From the NCBI GenBank assembly GCA_021849505.1, contig JAJZSW010000005.1, positions 1-57,341 on the forward strand: DNA of 57,341 nucleotides, read 5' to 3'. How positions within the stretch are numbered: position 1 is the stretch's first letter; every line of letters starts with the position of its first letter. The stretch comes from Pseudomonadota bacterium (lineage in GTDB: Bacteria; Pseudomonadota; Gammaproteobacteria; Burkholderiales; Rhodocyclaceae). Below, piece by piece: positions 1 through 7,087 of this stretch. The notes below the pieces were generated by a model. It ran no database searches, was not told the DNA's origin, and saw only the letters and a program-made list of their open reading frames with translations. Position numbers and translations under genes: made by a program.

Positions 1-1
1 T

Positions 2-565
2 TCCCAAACTGCGGTCGACGCAGACGCGACCGGTGGGGTGATCGGCACTGGCCTCACCACTACGAGCGCAGGCCTGAACAACAGCAACAACGATGCATTA
101 ACCGCCGCTACTGCCGCCAGCGGCACCGCGGTATCCAACGTTTTTGGCGGCACGATCCGCCTGACCTCCACCGAAGCCATTACTTTAGGCGGAAATAATG
201 AAACTTACATCGGCTATGCCGATGGGAGTTCCATGGCGCTGGGTGCTTCCGCACTCAACTCCGTTTCCGTAACTTCGGTTGCCAACGCCAACGTCGCCAT
301 CACTCGTGTAGATGCCGCCCTTACTTCGGTAACAAATCTCCGAGCAACCTTCGGCTCTATCCAGAACCGCTTCGAAACCGTCATCGCCAACCTAGCGGCA
401 ACAGCGGAAAACCTGACCGCCTCCCGCTCTCGAATCCAAGACGCCGACTTCGCCCAGGAAACCGCCAACCTGACCCGCGCCCAGATCCTCCAGCAGGCCG
501 GCGTGGCGATGCTGGCCCAGGCCAACGCACTGCCCAACAACGTGCTCACGCTGCTGCAGCGCTGA
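2..565 (+). CDS. fliC: flagellin, C-terminal part (5' end outside window)
   Basis: Structural subunit of the flagellar filament, exported by the flagellar type III system. The frame is open from base 2, so the start lies upstream of the window. The last 60 or so residues form the typical D0/D1 C-terminal helix: the SRIQDADFAQETANLTR motif followed by a QAGVAMLAQANALPNNVLTLLQR-like tail. The preceding Ala/Thr/Asn-rich part is the variable domain. A terminator-like hairpin follows directly. FliD, FliS and FliT genes come after two toxin-antitoxin pairs; no flaG is seen between. Identity is sure; whether it is the only flagellin cannot be seen. Confidence 0.95.
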   Translation, partial: SQTAVDADATGGVIGTGLTTTSAGLNNSNNDALTAATAASGTAVSNVFGGTIRLTSTEAITLGGNNETYIGYADGSSMALGASALNSVSVTSVANANVAITRVDAALTSVTNLRATFGSIQNRFETVIANLAATAENLTASRSRIQDADFAQETANLTRAQILQQAGVAMLAQANALPNNVLTLLQR

Positions 566-584
566 TTCCAGCCACCCCGGGAAG

Positions 585-617
585 GCCCGCCCGACGCAAG
601 TCGGCGCGGGCTTTCTT
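585..617 (+). terminator. Rho-independent terminator after flagellin
   Basis: Stem GCCCGCCCGAC pairs with GTCGGCGCGGGC (one bulge) around a GCAA loop, followed by TTTCTTC. It starts 20 bases after the flagellin stop codon. The right arm contains AAGTCGGCGC, the same 10 bases as the core of the interspersed 24-bp repeat, possibly by chance. Confidence 0.75.
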
Positions 618-621
618 CATC

Positions 622-649
622 TTGACATTTTCGATCACCATACTAGACT
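622..649 (+). promoter_or_regulatory. sigma-70-like promoter of first toxin-antitoxin pair
   Basis: TTGACA at 622-627, 16-base spacer, TAGACT at 644-649, about 30 bases before the antitoxin start. Short direct repeats (CTAAG twice) between the -10 and the start codon could be an autoregulatory operator. Seen by eye only. Confidence 0.5.
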
Positions 650-680
650 AGACCTGACTAAGTTCTAAGTAAGGCTGATC

Positions 681-917
681 ATGGAGCAAGTGAATATCTA
701 CGAGGCAAAGACGCATTTTTCACGCTACGTGGAAAAAGCCGAGGCCGGCGAGGAAATTGTCATCGCACGCGGCGGCAAGCAGGTGGCCCGCCTGTTGCCT
801 ATTTCCTCTCCACGACAACCGGTGCGCTTTGGCCTGCTCAAGGGCAAACTTCGGGTAGCAGAAGATTTCGACGCTCCGCTGCCGGATGAAATCCTGGCGG
901 GTTTCGGAGCATCCTGA
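681..917 (+). CDS. Phd/YefM-family antitoxin
   Basis: Predicted DNA-binding antitoxin that neutralises the PIN toxin encoded next. The 78-residue protein has the classic Phd/YefM N-terminus (VNIYEAKTHFSRYVEKAEAG followed by EEIVIARGGKQVARLLPI), in which a short beta-alpha fold makes the DNA-binding dimer; the C-terminal third would wrap the toxin. Its last base overlaps the first base of the toxin gene, the tight coupling usual for such modules. It likely represses its own promoter at 622-649. It separates flagellin from fliD and looks like an accessory insertion. Confidence 0.88.
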   Translation: MEQVNIYEAKTHFSRYVEKAEAGEEIVIARGGKQVARLLPISSPRQPVRFGLLKGKLRVAEDFDAPLPDEILAGFGAS

Positions 918-1300
918 TGCGCCTGCTGCTCGACACGCACGTCTTTCTCTGGGTGGTCGAGGACAGTGCACGCCTTTCCGACGCTGCCCGGAAACTGATC
1001 GCCCAGGCAAGCGAGGTGTACGTCTCGACCGCGTCCCTTTGGGAAATATCGATCAAGGCGTCCGCCGGAAAGATCGTTGCGGATATCGACAGCCTGGCAG
1101 CGGCGATCGAAGGCAGCGGCATGATCCCCCTTCCCGTGAGCCTGGCCCATGCGGTGCAGGTGGCTCATCTGCCCCTGCGCGACGGCCACAAGGATCCCTT
1201 CGATCGATTGCTGGTGGCCCAGTCGATGTCAGAACCGCTCGTGCTGCTGACCGCCGACAGGAAACTCGAAGCCTACGGGGGGCCACTCCGCGTCGCCTGA
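917..1300 (+). CDS. PIN-domain toxin (VapC-like ribonuclease)
   Basis: Predicted metal-dependent endoribonuclease of a type II toxin-antitoxin pair. The 127-residue PIN domain keeps the acidic residues of the active site: D6 (LLLDTHVFLW), E43 (LWEISIK), D93/D96 (KDPFDRLLVAQ) and D114 (LTADRKLE), so it appears intact. It belongs to the VapC branch paired with Phd/YefM antitoxins. The stop codon is immediately fused to a copy of the 24-bp interspersed repeat (TGA followed by AAGTCGGCGC). The target RNA cannot be told from sequence. Confidence 0.88.
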   Translation: MRLLLDTHVFLWVVEDSARLSDAARKLIAQASEVYVSTASLWEISIKASAGKIVADIDSLAAAIEGSGMIPLPVSLAHAVQVAHLPLRDGHKDPFDRLLVAQSMSEPLVLLTADRKLEAYGGPLRVA

Positions 1301-1323
1301 AAGTCGGCGCTGGCTAGACGGCA
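1300..1323 (+). repeat. 24-bp interspersed repeat, copy 1
   Basis: 22 of 24 match to the consensus that begins AAAGTCGGCGCTGG and ends GGGACGGCA. Begins on the last base of the vapC-like stop codon. Together with copy 2 in the same orientation it brackets the second toxin-antitoxin pair. Confidence 0.85.
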
Positions 1324-1332
1324 CCATATAGC

Positions 1333-1344
1333 ATCACCAGTGAT
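1333..1344 (+). promoter_or_regulatory. candidate operator of second toxin-antitoxin pair
   Basis: Perfect palindrome ATCAC-CA-GTGAT located 12 bases before the toxin start codon. Ribbon-helix-helix antitoxins commonly bind short palindromes of this kind; assignment is inferred from position. Confidence 0.4.
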
Positions 1345-1355
1345 ATCATGCGACC

Positions 1356-1790
1356 ATGAAGATCGTACTGGATACCGACGTGGTCGTGGCAGCCATGCGT
1401 AGCCCTTCCGGGGCGTCGGCAGAACTGGTTCGCCTGGCGCGCAGGAATCAAATCCGGTTGGCCGCGAGCGTGAGCCTGTTTATCGAGTACGAGTCTGTCT
1501 GCGGCCGACAAGAGCACATCGAGGCCGCCGGTCTCGCGGCAGAAGACATACCGGTTTTCCTCGATGCGCTTGCAAGCCTGGTGGAGCCGGTTCCCATCCA
1601 TTTTCTTTGGCGCCCGCAGTGTCGCGACCCGGCCGATGAACTTGTACTCGAAGCCGCAGTCAATGCCCAGGCGGACGCGCTGATCAGCTTCAATCTGAAA
1701 CACTTCACGGCGGCAGCCCATCGTTTCGGTCTGCGGCTATCGCAACCCGGCCCATTCCTGCAGGATTTCATGCGAGGTATTGCATCATGA
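1356..1790 (+). CDS. PIN-domain toxin, COG1569 type
   Basis: Predicted ribonuclease toxin of a type II module. The 144-residue protein starts MKIVLDTDVVVAAMRSPSG, the signature of the COG1569 'putative toxin PIN' group, with D6/D8, E44 and D91/D94 (CRDPADELVLEAA) as likely metal ligands and a C-terminal ISFNLKHF strand in place of the more usual TGDxxH. Gene order is toxin first, antitoxin second, with a 4-base ATGA overlap, opposite to the pair before it. Flanked by direct copies of the 24-bp repeat. Activity is inferred. Confidence 0.82.
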   Translation: MKIVLDTDVVVAAMRSPSGASAELVRLARRNQIRLAASVSLFIEYESVCGRQEHIEAAGLAAEDIPVFLDALASLVEPVPIHFLWRPQCRDPADELVLEAAVNAQADALISFNLKHFTAAAHRFGLRLSQPGPFLQDFMRGIAS

Positions 1791-2032
1791 GCGAGCTTAG
1801 TATTTATCCATTGCGTTTGCCGCGCTCCATTCGCGCCGGTGTCGATCGCGTCAGCAAGCGCGAGGGGGTCAGCATCAACCAGTTTGTCAGCATCGCCGTG
1901 GCTGAAAAGCTCGCCATGCTTGAGGCCGAAACCTATTTCGCCGAGCGTCAGGCACGTGCCGATCTGCAGGCTTTAGACAAACTGATGGACAGGGCAACGG
2001 GAGAGCCACCTCGCGAAGGCGACCAGCGCTAA
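1787..2032 (+). CDS. ribbon-helix-helix antitoxin (CopG/Arc-like)
   Basis: An 81-residue protein with a single RHH fold: the strand IYPLRLPRSIRAGVDRVS followed by KREGVSINQFVSIAVAEKL, typical of CopG/Arc/HicB-C-terminal DNA-binding domains. The hydrophilic C-terminal tail would hold the partner PIN toxin. It overlaps the toxin gene by four bases (ATGA), so the two are translationally coupled. It probably binds the palindrome at 1333-1344. Family is clear; pairing is inferred from the arrangement. Confidence 0.82.
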   Translation: MSELSIYPLRLPRSIRAGVDRVSKREGVSINQFVSIAVAEKLAMLEAETYFAERQARADLQALDKLMDRATGEPPREGDQR

Positions 2033-2081
2033 ACAACCTGAAGGCAATATGGGAACCGATCACGACACGCCGGGTTGCCTG

Positions 2082-2105
2082 AAAGTCGGCGCTGGCGGAA
2101 CGGCA
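2082..2105 (+). repeat. 24-bp interspersed repeat, copy 2
   Basis: 23 of 24 to the consensus. Preceded by CGGGTTGCCTGA, which resembles the CGCGTCGCCTGA before copy 1 (codons for R-V-A-stop of the VapC-like toxin), so the similarity extends about 12 bases upstream. It ends one base before the sigma-54 promoter of fliD. Confidence 0.85.
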
Positions 2106-2121
2106 TGGAACACGACTTGCT
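2106..2121 (+). promoter_or_regulatory. sigma-54 promoter of fliD-fliS-fliT
   Basis: TGGAACACGACTTGCT has GG and GC separated by ten bases, the -24/-12 pattern of RpoN promoters, about 59 bases before the fliD start codon. Confidence 0.75.
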
Positions 2122-2179
2122 ATTGGCTTTAGTATTGATTGCAAACGCCGTTAACTGATTACCCACACAGGACAAGCAC

Positions 2180-3574
2180 ATGGCAAGCATCTCCTCTCCC
2201 GGCCTCGGTTCCGGCCTCGACATCAACGGCATCATCGCCAAGCTGATGCAGGTCGAGGCTCAGCCGCTGAAGGCGATGGCCAGCAAGGAGGCCAGCTATC
2301 AGGCCAAGCTTTCCGCGTTCGGCAGCCTGAAGGGAGCGCTGGCCGGACTGCAGACCGCCGCCCAGACGCTCAAGAACGCCAGCACCTTTACCGGCATGTC
2401 CGCGACGTCCTCGGACAGTAGCCTGTTTTCTGTCTCGGCCACCAGTGCGGCAACGGCGGGAAGCTACGACATCGGCGTCACCACGCTGGCCAAGGCGAAC
2501 AGCCTCCGCACCAACGTTGATTACGGTACGGACACTTTCGACAGCGGCATTCTGCGCATCACAGTCGGTACCGGTACGCCCAAGGACATCAGCTTGACCG
2601 GTACCAATTCACTGTCCGGCATTCGTGATGCAGTCAACAACGCCAACGCCGGCGTGACGGCAACGATCATCAACGATGGCACGGCGGAACGCCTGGTGCT
2701 GACCTCGAACACGACCGGCGCCGCCGGCGCCATCACGGTGGCGGCGCCGACAACCAACAACGACGGCACCCGCCGCCTCGCCGACCTGATCGGTGGCAAT
2801 CTGACCACCACGCAGGCGGCGACGGATGCCGTGCTGACCATCAACGGCATCACCATCACCCGGTCGTCGAATACCATTGACGATGCCATCGGCGGCGTCA
2901 CGCTCAAACTGCAGAAGGAGCCTGCGCAGACCCTGCCCATCACCCCGCTCACGGCCAAGCTGACGGTGGCGCAGAACACCGGCTCCATCACCACGGCAAT
3001 CAATGCCTTCGTCAAGGCTTACAACGATGCCATGGGTCAGATCAAGTCGATGACCGCATACGATGCCGCCAACAAGAAGGCTTCGGTTCTCACCGGCGAC
3101 AGCACTGCACGCAGCGTTCAGTCGCAGTTATCTGGCTTGCTGGGAACCAGCGTCGGCGGACTCGCCGGCGGGATATCACGACTGTCGGATATCGGGATCA
3201 GCGTTCAAACCGATGGCACCCTCGCATTCAATGCCAGCAAGCTGACGACAGCGCTGAGCGACAAGAAGGATGTCGCCTCGCTGTTCACGCAAACCACAAG
3301 CGGTAATCAGGGCATTGCCGTACGTTTCAGCAATTTGCTTGATGGCATTGTCGGCTCTTCCGGACTCATCGCCAGCCGCACCGATGGCATCAACGCCAGC
3401 ATCAAGGACATCCAAAGGCGGGGAGAAGCTTTTCAGAATCGGCTTGTCCAAATTGAAAGCCGTTACCGCAAACAGTTCTCGGCACTCGACTCGCTGATTT
3501 CGAGCATGAATCAGACAAGCACTTATCTCGCGCAGCAACTCGCCAATTTGCCGGGCGCCACGCCCAACAAATAA
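2180..3574 (+). CDS. fliD: flagellar filament cap protein FliD (HAP2)
   Basis: Forms the pentameric cap at the filament tip that helps exported flagellin fold. The 464-residue protein has the FliD N-terminus (SSPGLGSGLDINGIIAKLMQVEAQPLKAM), a Thr/Ala-rich central part with the FliD D2-D3 pattern (LVLTSNTTGAAGAI), and a C-terminal coiled helix (RYRKQFSALDSLISSMNQTSTYLAQQLANL). Length is normal for the family. A sigma-54 promoter lies just upstream and an AGGACA ribosome site precedes the ATG. fliS and fliT follow with short spacing, so the three form the filament-cap/chaperone operon. Confidence 0.97.
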   Translation: MASISSPGLGSGLDINGIIAKLMQVEAQPLKAMASKEASYQAKLSAFGSLKGALAGLQTAAQTLKNASTFTGMSATSSDSSLFSVSATSAATAGSYDIGVTTLAKANSLRTNVDYGTDTFDSGILRITVGTGTPKDISLTGTNSLSGIRDAVNNANAGVTATIINDGTAERLVLTSNTTGAAGAITVAAPTTNNDGTRRLADLIGGNLTTTQAATDAVLTINGITITRSSNTIDDAIGGVTLKLQKEPAQTLPITPLTAKLTVAQNTGSITTAINAFVKAYNDAMGQIKSMTAYDAANKKASVLTGDSTARSVQSQLSGLLGTSVGGLAGGISRLSDIGISVQTDGTLAFNASKLTTALSDKKDVASLFTQTTSGNQGIAVRFSNLLDGIVGSSGLIASRTDGINASIKDIQRRGEAFQNRLVQIESRYRKQFSALDSLISSMNQTSTYLAQQLANLPGATPNK

Positions 3575-3589
3575 CGTTTGAGGATACCC

Positions 3590-4015
3590 ATGTTCTCGAC
3601 AACCCAGTCTCCCAGCGATGCATACGCCCTCGTCGGCGTCGAAACCGGCGTCATGTCGGCAAGCCCGCACAAGCTGGTACTCATGCTGTTCGACGGCGCC
3701 CTGCTCGCGATCGCCATGGCCAGGCAGGCGATGGCGACCAACAAGATTGCCGAAAAGGGCGAGGAGATCTCCCGGGCGATCAATATCATCTCCAACGGCC
3801 TCAAGGTCAGCCTCGACACACAGGCGGGCGGCGAACTCGCCGCACGCCTTGGCGCGCTCTACGACTACATGTGCAACCGCTTGCTGCAGGCCAATCTGCG
3901 CAACGAGGCGGCGGCGCTCAACGAGGTTGACGCCCTGCTGCGCGAACTGAAAACCGCCTGGGAGGAAATAGCCAGCGATCCGGCCGTTGTTTCCAACAGC
4001 AGAAAGCTCGCGTGA
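3590..4015 (+). CDS. fliS: flagellin chaperone FliS
   Basis: Cytoplasmic export chaperone that binds the flagellin C-terminus and prevents premature polymerisation. The 141-residue product is all-helical with the family hallmark YALVGVETGVMSASPHKLVLMLFDGAL near the N-terminus. I chose the ATG at 3590 because GAGG sits six bases ahead of it; an in-frame TTG at 3578 would add four residues. It begins 15 bases after fliD and overlaps the fliT start, consistent with one transcript. Confidence 0.95.
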   Translation: MFSTTQSPSDAYALVGVETGVMSASPHKLVLMLFDGALLAIAMARQAMATNKIAEKGEEISRAINIISNGLKVSLDTQAGGELAARLGALYDYMCNRLLQANLRNEAAALNEVDALLRELKTAWEEIASDPAVVSNSRKLA

Positions 4016-4365
4016 TCGCTACCATGCTGCTGATGCCTGCCCAGATCGAGATCTACGAACAGATGTGCGCGCTGTCCACCCGCATGGTGGAAGCGGCCCG
4101 TGCCAACGACTGGGAACAGTTGATCGATCTCGAGCGTTCCGTTGCCAGCTTGCGCGAGACTCTTGTCAATGAGTCCGAGGGCGGCACGATCGATGCCTTC
4201 GAAGCCGAAAAGAAACGCGCCCTGATCCAGCAGATTCTCAGGGACGACGCCGAGGTGCGCCGCCATACCGAGCCCTGGATGGAGCAGGTGCGGCAGTTCC
4301 TGACCGGCAGCGTCCGCAAGCGTCAGGTCGACCAGGCCTACGGTACCGGTAGCGCCGGACTCTGA
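4012..4365 (+). CDS. fliT: FliT-like flagellar export chaperone
   Basis: Small helical protein of 117 residues that in other bacteria is the chaperone for FliD. Sequence conservation in this family is low; the call rests on position after fliS, length, and the pattern IEIYEQMCALSTRMVEAARANDWEQLIDLE, which is the usual FliT first helix. The GTG at 4012 overlaps the fliS stop codon; an ATG at 4024 is an alternative start. In enterobacteria FliT also restrains the master regulator, but there is no FlhDC here, so only the chaperone role is assumed. Confidence 0.8.
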   Translation: MIATMLLMPAQIEIYEQMCALSTRMVEAARANDWEQLIDLERSVASLRETLVNESEGGTIDAFEAEKKRALIQQILRDDAEVRRHTEPWMEQVRQFLTGSVRKRQVDQAYGTGSAGL

Positions 4366-4417
4366 TCCGGAAACCGGGTTCCGCCAATCGCGCTAGCGAT
4401 TCCCCGGCCGAAAACTC

Positions 4418-5563
4418 ATGGTACTCGTTCCTCCCGATGCCGCCATCCGCATGCGCGCGCAGGTGGAAAGCGAATTGCGCTCGCCGGTGCAGCAACTGCA
4501 GCCGCTGCGCGGAATTCCCGCCGAATTGCCGGCCATGCAGCGCGGCCAGACGTTTACGGCGCAGATCCGCGAAGTCCTGCCGGACAACACCTATCGCGCG
4601 CTGGTCGCCGGCAAGCAGCTGACGCTGCAGCTGCCCGAAGGCGCCAAGGCCGGCGACGAACTCGAACTGGTCGTCGTGGATCGCTCCGGCAGGGTGATCA
4701 TCGCCCGGCAGGCCGAAGGCGGCAATGCCCCGGCGGGCAGTTCCGCCCCCTACCCTTTCGCGAAATTCAGCGCGGCCGCGCGCCTGATCGGGCAGCTGTT
4801 GCCGGCCGAAGGCGAAGCGCCGCCGCCGGCGCAATTGAACCGCGGCCAGCCGCTGTTGGCGCAGCCGCCCCAGGCGCAGAATGCCGCGGCGCTGCTCGCC
4901 CCCGCGCTGGGCAAGGCCGTGGCGCAGAGCGGCCTGTTCTACGAAGCACACCAGGCCCAATGGGTTAGCGGCAGGCTGCCGCTCGCCCAGTTGCTGCAGG
5001 AGCCGCAGGGCCAGCATTCAGCCCCTGCCGCCTTCCAGCACGCCGCAGCCGAGAAAGTCGGCGCTGGCGGGACGGCACTCGCCGGCGCGCCGCGTGATAT
5101 CGAGACGCCACCCGCCGGCTCGCCGCGTAACATGGAGACGGCATCAGCGCAATCGCCCGGCCTGGCCCAGCGCGTCGCCGACGACTTGCGCCCGCTGGTG
5201 CAGCAGCAGCTCGAAGCGGCGGCGGCGAACCGGATGGCCTGGCATGGCGAAGTCTGGCCGCGGCAAACCATGGACTGGCAAATCGAGTGGGAGGGCGAAC
5301 GCGCGGCCGACGGCAGCAGCGACGAGGAAGCCCGGTGGCGCACCGCGCTGTCGCTGACGACGCCGCGGCTCGGGCGCATCGATGCCCAGCTGCAATTGTC
5401 GGCCAGGGGCGTCAGCATCGCATTGGCGACCCCTTCGGACAGCAGCGCCAACGACCTGCGCGCCGCCGCGCCAGCTCTGGTCGAAGCGCTCTCCGCCGCG
5501 GGTGTTCCGCTCCTCGACATCAAAGTGAGATTCGAGAATGAGTACCCTGCCGGGGAAGGATAA
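4418..5563 (+). CDS. second FliK-like protein with Flg_hook domain
   Basis: Flagellar hook-length-control-like protein, 381 residues, distinct from the FliK at 15538. The N-terminal 100 residues form a beta-rich part (FTAQIREVLPDNTYRALVAG); the middle is Ala/Pro/Gln-rich linker; the C-terminal 100 residues match the Flg_hook (FliK C-terminal) fold, with PRLGRIDAQLQLSARGVSIAL resembling the FliK 'PxxLGxVEVxL' core. The linker contains the 24-bp repeat in frame (KVGAGGTA, about residue 213) and two tandem 11-residue units (AGAPRDIETPP, AGSPRNMETAS). It overlaps by 26 bases the gene for a lone FlhB C-terminal domain, the natural partner of FliK. Role as an accessory substrate-switch factor is inferred. 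Confidence 0.75.
   Translation: MVLVPPDAAIRMRAQVESELRSPVQQLQPLRGIPAELPAMQRGQTFTAQIREVLPDNTYRALVAGKQLTLQLPEGAKAGDELELVVVDRSGRVIIARQAEGGNAPAGSSAPYPFAKFSAAARLIGQLLPAEGEAPPPAQLNRGQPLLAQPPQAQNAAALLAPALGKAVAQSGLFYEAHQAQWVSGRLPLAQLLQEPQGQHSAPAAFQHAAAEKVGAGGTALAGAPRDIETPPAGSPRNMETASAQSPGLAQRVADDLRPLVQQQLEAAAANRMAWHGEVWPRQTMDWQIEWEGERAADGSSDEEARWRTALSLTTPRLGRIDAQLQLSARGVSIALATPSDSSANDLRAAAPALVEALSAAGVPLLDIKVRFENEYPAGEG
5054..5077 (+). repeat. 24-bp interspersed repeat, copy 3 (in coding sequence)
   Basis: Exact match to the consensus. Read in frame by the FliK-like gene as Lys-Val-Gly-Ala-Gly-Gly-Thr-Ala. Confidence 0.9.
5081..5146 (+). repeat. tandem 33-bp in-frame repeat (two units)
   Basis: Units 5081-5113 and 5114-5146 encode AGAPRDIETPP and AGSPRNMETAS. 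They lie three bases after the 24-bp repeat in the linker of the FliK-like protein. Confidence 0.8.
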
Positions 5564-5846
5564 ACAGGGACTGGCCGTCGCCCTCAAGTACGCGCCGGGC
5601 GACCAGGCGCCACGCGTCGTCGCCAAGGGCCGCGGCTTGATCGCCGAGGAGATCATCGCGCGCGCCAAGGCCCATGGGGTGTACGTGCACGAATCGCCGG
5701 AACTCGTCACCCTGCTCTCGCAGGTCGACCTCGACGATCGCATCCCCCCGGCGCTCTACATCGCCGTGGCCGAACTGCTGGCCTGGCTCTATCGCGTCGA
5801 GCAGCAAGGCAGCAGCGAAGCTCTCCCGCCACTGACGCTGCCGTAA
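5538..5846 (+). CDS. stand-alone FlhB C-terminal-domain protein
   Basis: A 102-residue protein aligning with the cytoplasmic C-terminal domain of FlhB/EscU-type export switch proteins: LAVALKYAPGDQAPRVVAKG and IPPALYIAVAELLAWLYRV mirror AVALKYDNTKMGAPMVVAKG and IPATLYTAVAEVMAYIYQI in the full-length FlhB encoded at 40300-41466. It has no membrane segments and begins just after the point where FlhB carries its self-cleaving NPTH loop, so it resembles the released C-terminal fragment. It overlaps the preceding FliK-like gene by 26 bases. A role in export gating together with that protein is inferred; similar small FlhB homologues are known in other flagellar systems. Confidence 0.85.
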   Translation: MSTLPGKDKQGLAVALKYAPGDQAPRVVAKGRGLIAEEIIARAKAHGVYVHESPELVTLLSQVDLDDRIPPALYIAVAELLAWLYRVEQQGSSEALPPLTLP

Positions 5847-5877
5847 TGTCATAAAATCGGTCGCGCCGAACCCAGCC

Positions 5878-6681
5878 ATGACGATGACCGAAACCCCGCC
5901 CACTCCGCCAGACCAGACGACCCGGCAGACCCTGCCGCCCCTCGAACCCGGCGAATACGACAAGTACATGCTGCGCACGCCCGGCGAAGTGCTGATGGTG
6001 CTGCGCGGCTTGCGGGACCGCAAGGCGCAGATCACCGTCTTCTTCAACGAAGGCCAGGACATGCTGCTGACGATGCTGGTGGAGGTCTTGCAGGATCGCC
6101 TGATTTTCGACGTGGGGCCGGACGATGAGATCAACCGCCGGGCGGCGGCTGCCGGCAGGCATTACTGCGTCGCCCTGCTCGACAAGGTGCGCATCCAGTT
6201 CCTGCTCGGCGACTTCACGCCGATCAGCCACGACAACCGCCCTGCATTTCGCTGCGACTTGCCTCAGGAATTGCTGCGGCTGCAGCGGCGGGAGTTCTAC
6301 CGGCTCACCACGCCAGTCGCCCGTCCTCTCAAATGTCGCATGCCCCTGCCACTGGCGGGAGGCGGCGTAATTCCGTACGAGGCGACCGTCTTCGACCTCA
6401 GCGGGGGCGGCATCGGCATTGCCGCGCCGCCCGATGATGTGCCCTTCGCCCCGCAACTGCAGGTGCCGGACTGCCGCATCGAACTCCCCGAAGTCGGCAT
6501 CGTCACCTGCACGATCAAGGTATGCAGCGTTTTCGAGGTCACGCTGAAAAGCGGCGCCCGCGTCAGGCGCGCGGGTTGCGCATTCGTCGATCTGCCCGGG
6601 CCGCAGGCGACGCTGATCCAGCGTTACATCATCAAGGTGGAGCGCGCACGGAAGGCGCGGGAATCCGGTCTCGGCTTCTAG
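5878..6681 (+). CDS. ycgR: flagellar brake protein YcgR (PilZ domain)
   Basis: Cyclic-di-GMP receptor that slows or biases the motor when the second messenger is high. 267 residues: an N-terminal YcgR-type beta domain (LRTPGEVLMVLRGLRDRKAQITVFF) to about residue 130, then a PilZ domain with both ligand motifs, RREFYR and DLSGGGIGI. The start ATG at 5878 is close to the preceding FlhB-like gene. It is convergent with the toxin-antitoxin cassette and, before that insertion, would have been convergent with fliE only about ten bases away. Confidence 0.92.
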   Translation: MTMTETPPTPPDQTTRQTLPPLEPGEYDKYMLRTPGEVLMVLRGLRDRKAQITVFFNEGQDMLLTMLVEVLQDRLIFDVGPDDEINRRAAAAGRHYCVALLDKVRIQFLLGDFTPISHDNRPAFRCDLPQELLRLQRREFYRLTTPVARPLKCRMPLPLAGGGVIPYEATVFDLSGGGIGIAAPPDDVPFAPQLQVPDCRIELPEVGIVTCTIKVCSVFEVTLKSGARVRRAGCAFVDLPGPQATLIQRYIIKVERARKARESGLGF

Positions 6682-6692
6682 CCGGCCGTCAG

Positions 6693-6715
6693 ACCGGCAT
6701 GTTCATCACGTCCTG
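6693..6715. repeat. 23-bp direct repeat, left copy (relic fliE 3' end)
   Basis: Identical to 7380-7402. On the minus strand, 6689-6715 encodes Q-D-V-M-N-M-P-V followed by TGA, exactly the last eight residues of FliE, but detached from the gene by the toxin-antitoxin cassette. Confidence 0.9.
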
Positions 6716-6733
6716 GGATGCCTTATTCAGTCA

Positions 6734-7087
6734 TCAGCCATGAAGGGTGAGTTCATGGCGGCCGATCTCGACAAAGCGGCCGGATTGCAAAGCCTGCTCG
6801 ATGCGGGCGAGGTTGTTCCGCAGCAGGGTTTCCAGTTCGACGTTGCCGATGTTGCCGGTGGCGATGAGTAGCAACTTCTCGGGACGACCGGCAATCAGGT
6901 GCGACTGGACGAAATCGTCGTCCTTCGTCACGACGATGCGTTGCTCGTTCATGGCAATGGTCAGCACCACCGAATCAGGCGTTGCATTGCCCGACGGCAG
7001 ATCGAGGGTATGAACCACATCGTGCCCCGCTTCGCGCAGCCACTTGCACAGCTTGCGCGGCAGCTGCGCATCGACGAGAAACTTCAT
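6734..7087 (-). CDS. DUF5615 PIN-like toxin
   Basis: Predicted toxin of a DUF433/DUF5615 module. The 117-residue protein starts MKFLVDAQLPRKLCKWLREAGHDV, the usual DUF5615 (Mut7-C/PIN-like) opening with an Asp at position 6, and has the second acidic cluster TKDDDF typical of the family. The start ATG overlaps the antitoxin stop by four bases (ATGA). An upstream in-frame extension is possible but would run through the antitoxin gene and has no family similarity. Nuclease activity is inferred from the fold family. Confidence 0.85.
   Translation of the reverse strand: MKFLVDAQLPRKLCKWLREAGHDVVHTLDLPSGNATPDSVVLTIAMNEQRIVVTKDDDFVQSHLIAGRPEKLLLIATGNIGNVELETLLRNNLARIEQALQSGRFVEIGRHELTLHG

Noticed and set aside
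6681-6698. GCCGG/CCGGC hairpin between ycgR and the toxin gene as a terminator
   Set aside because: Only five pairs, no T-run, and its right arm is part of the duplicated fliE end.
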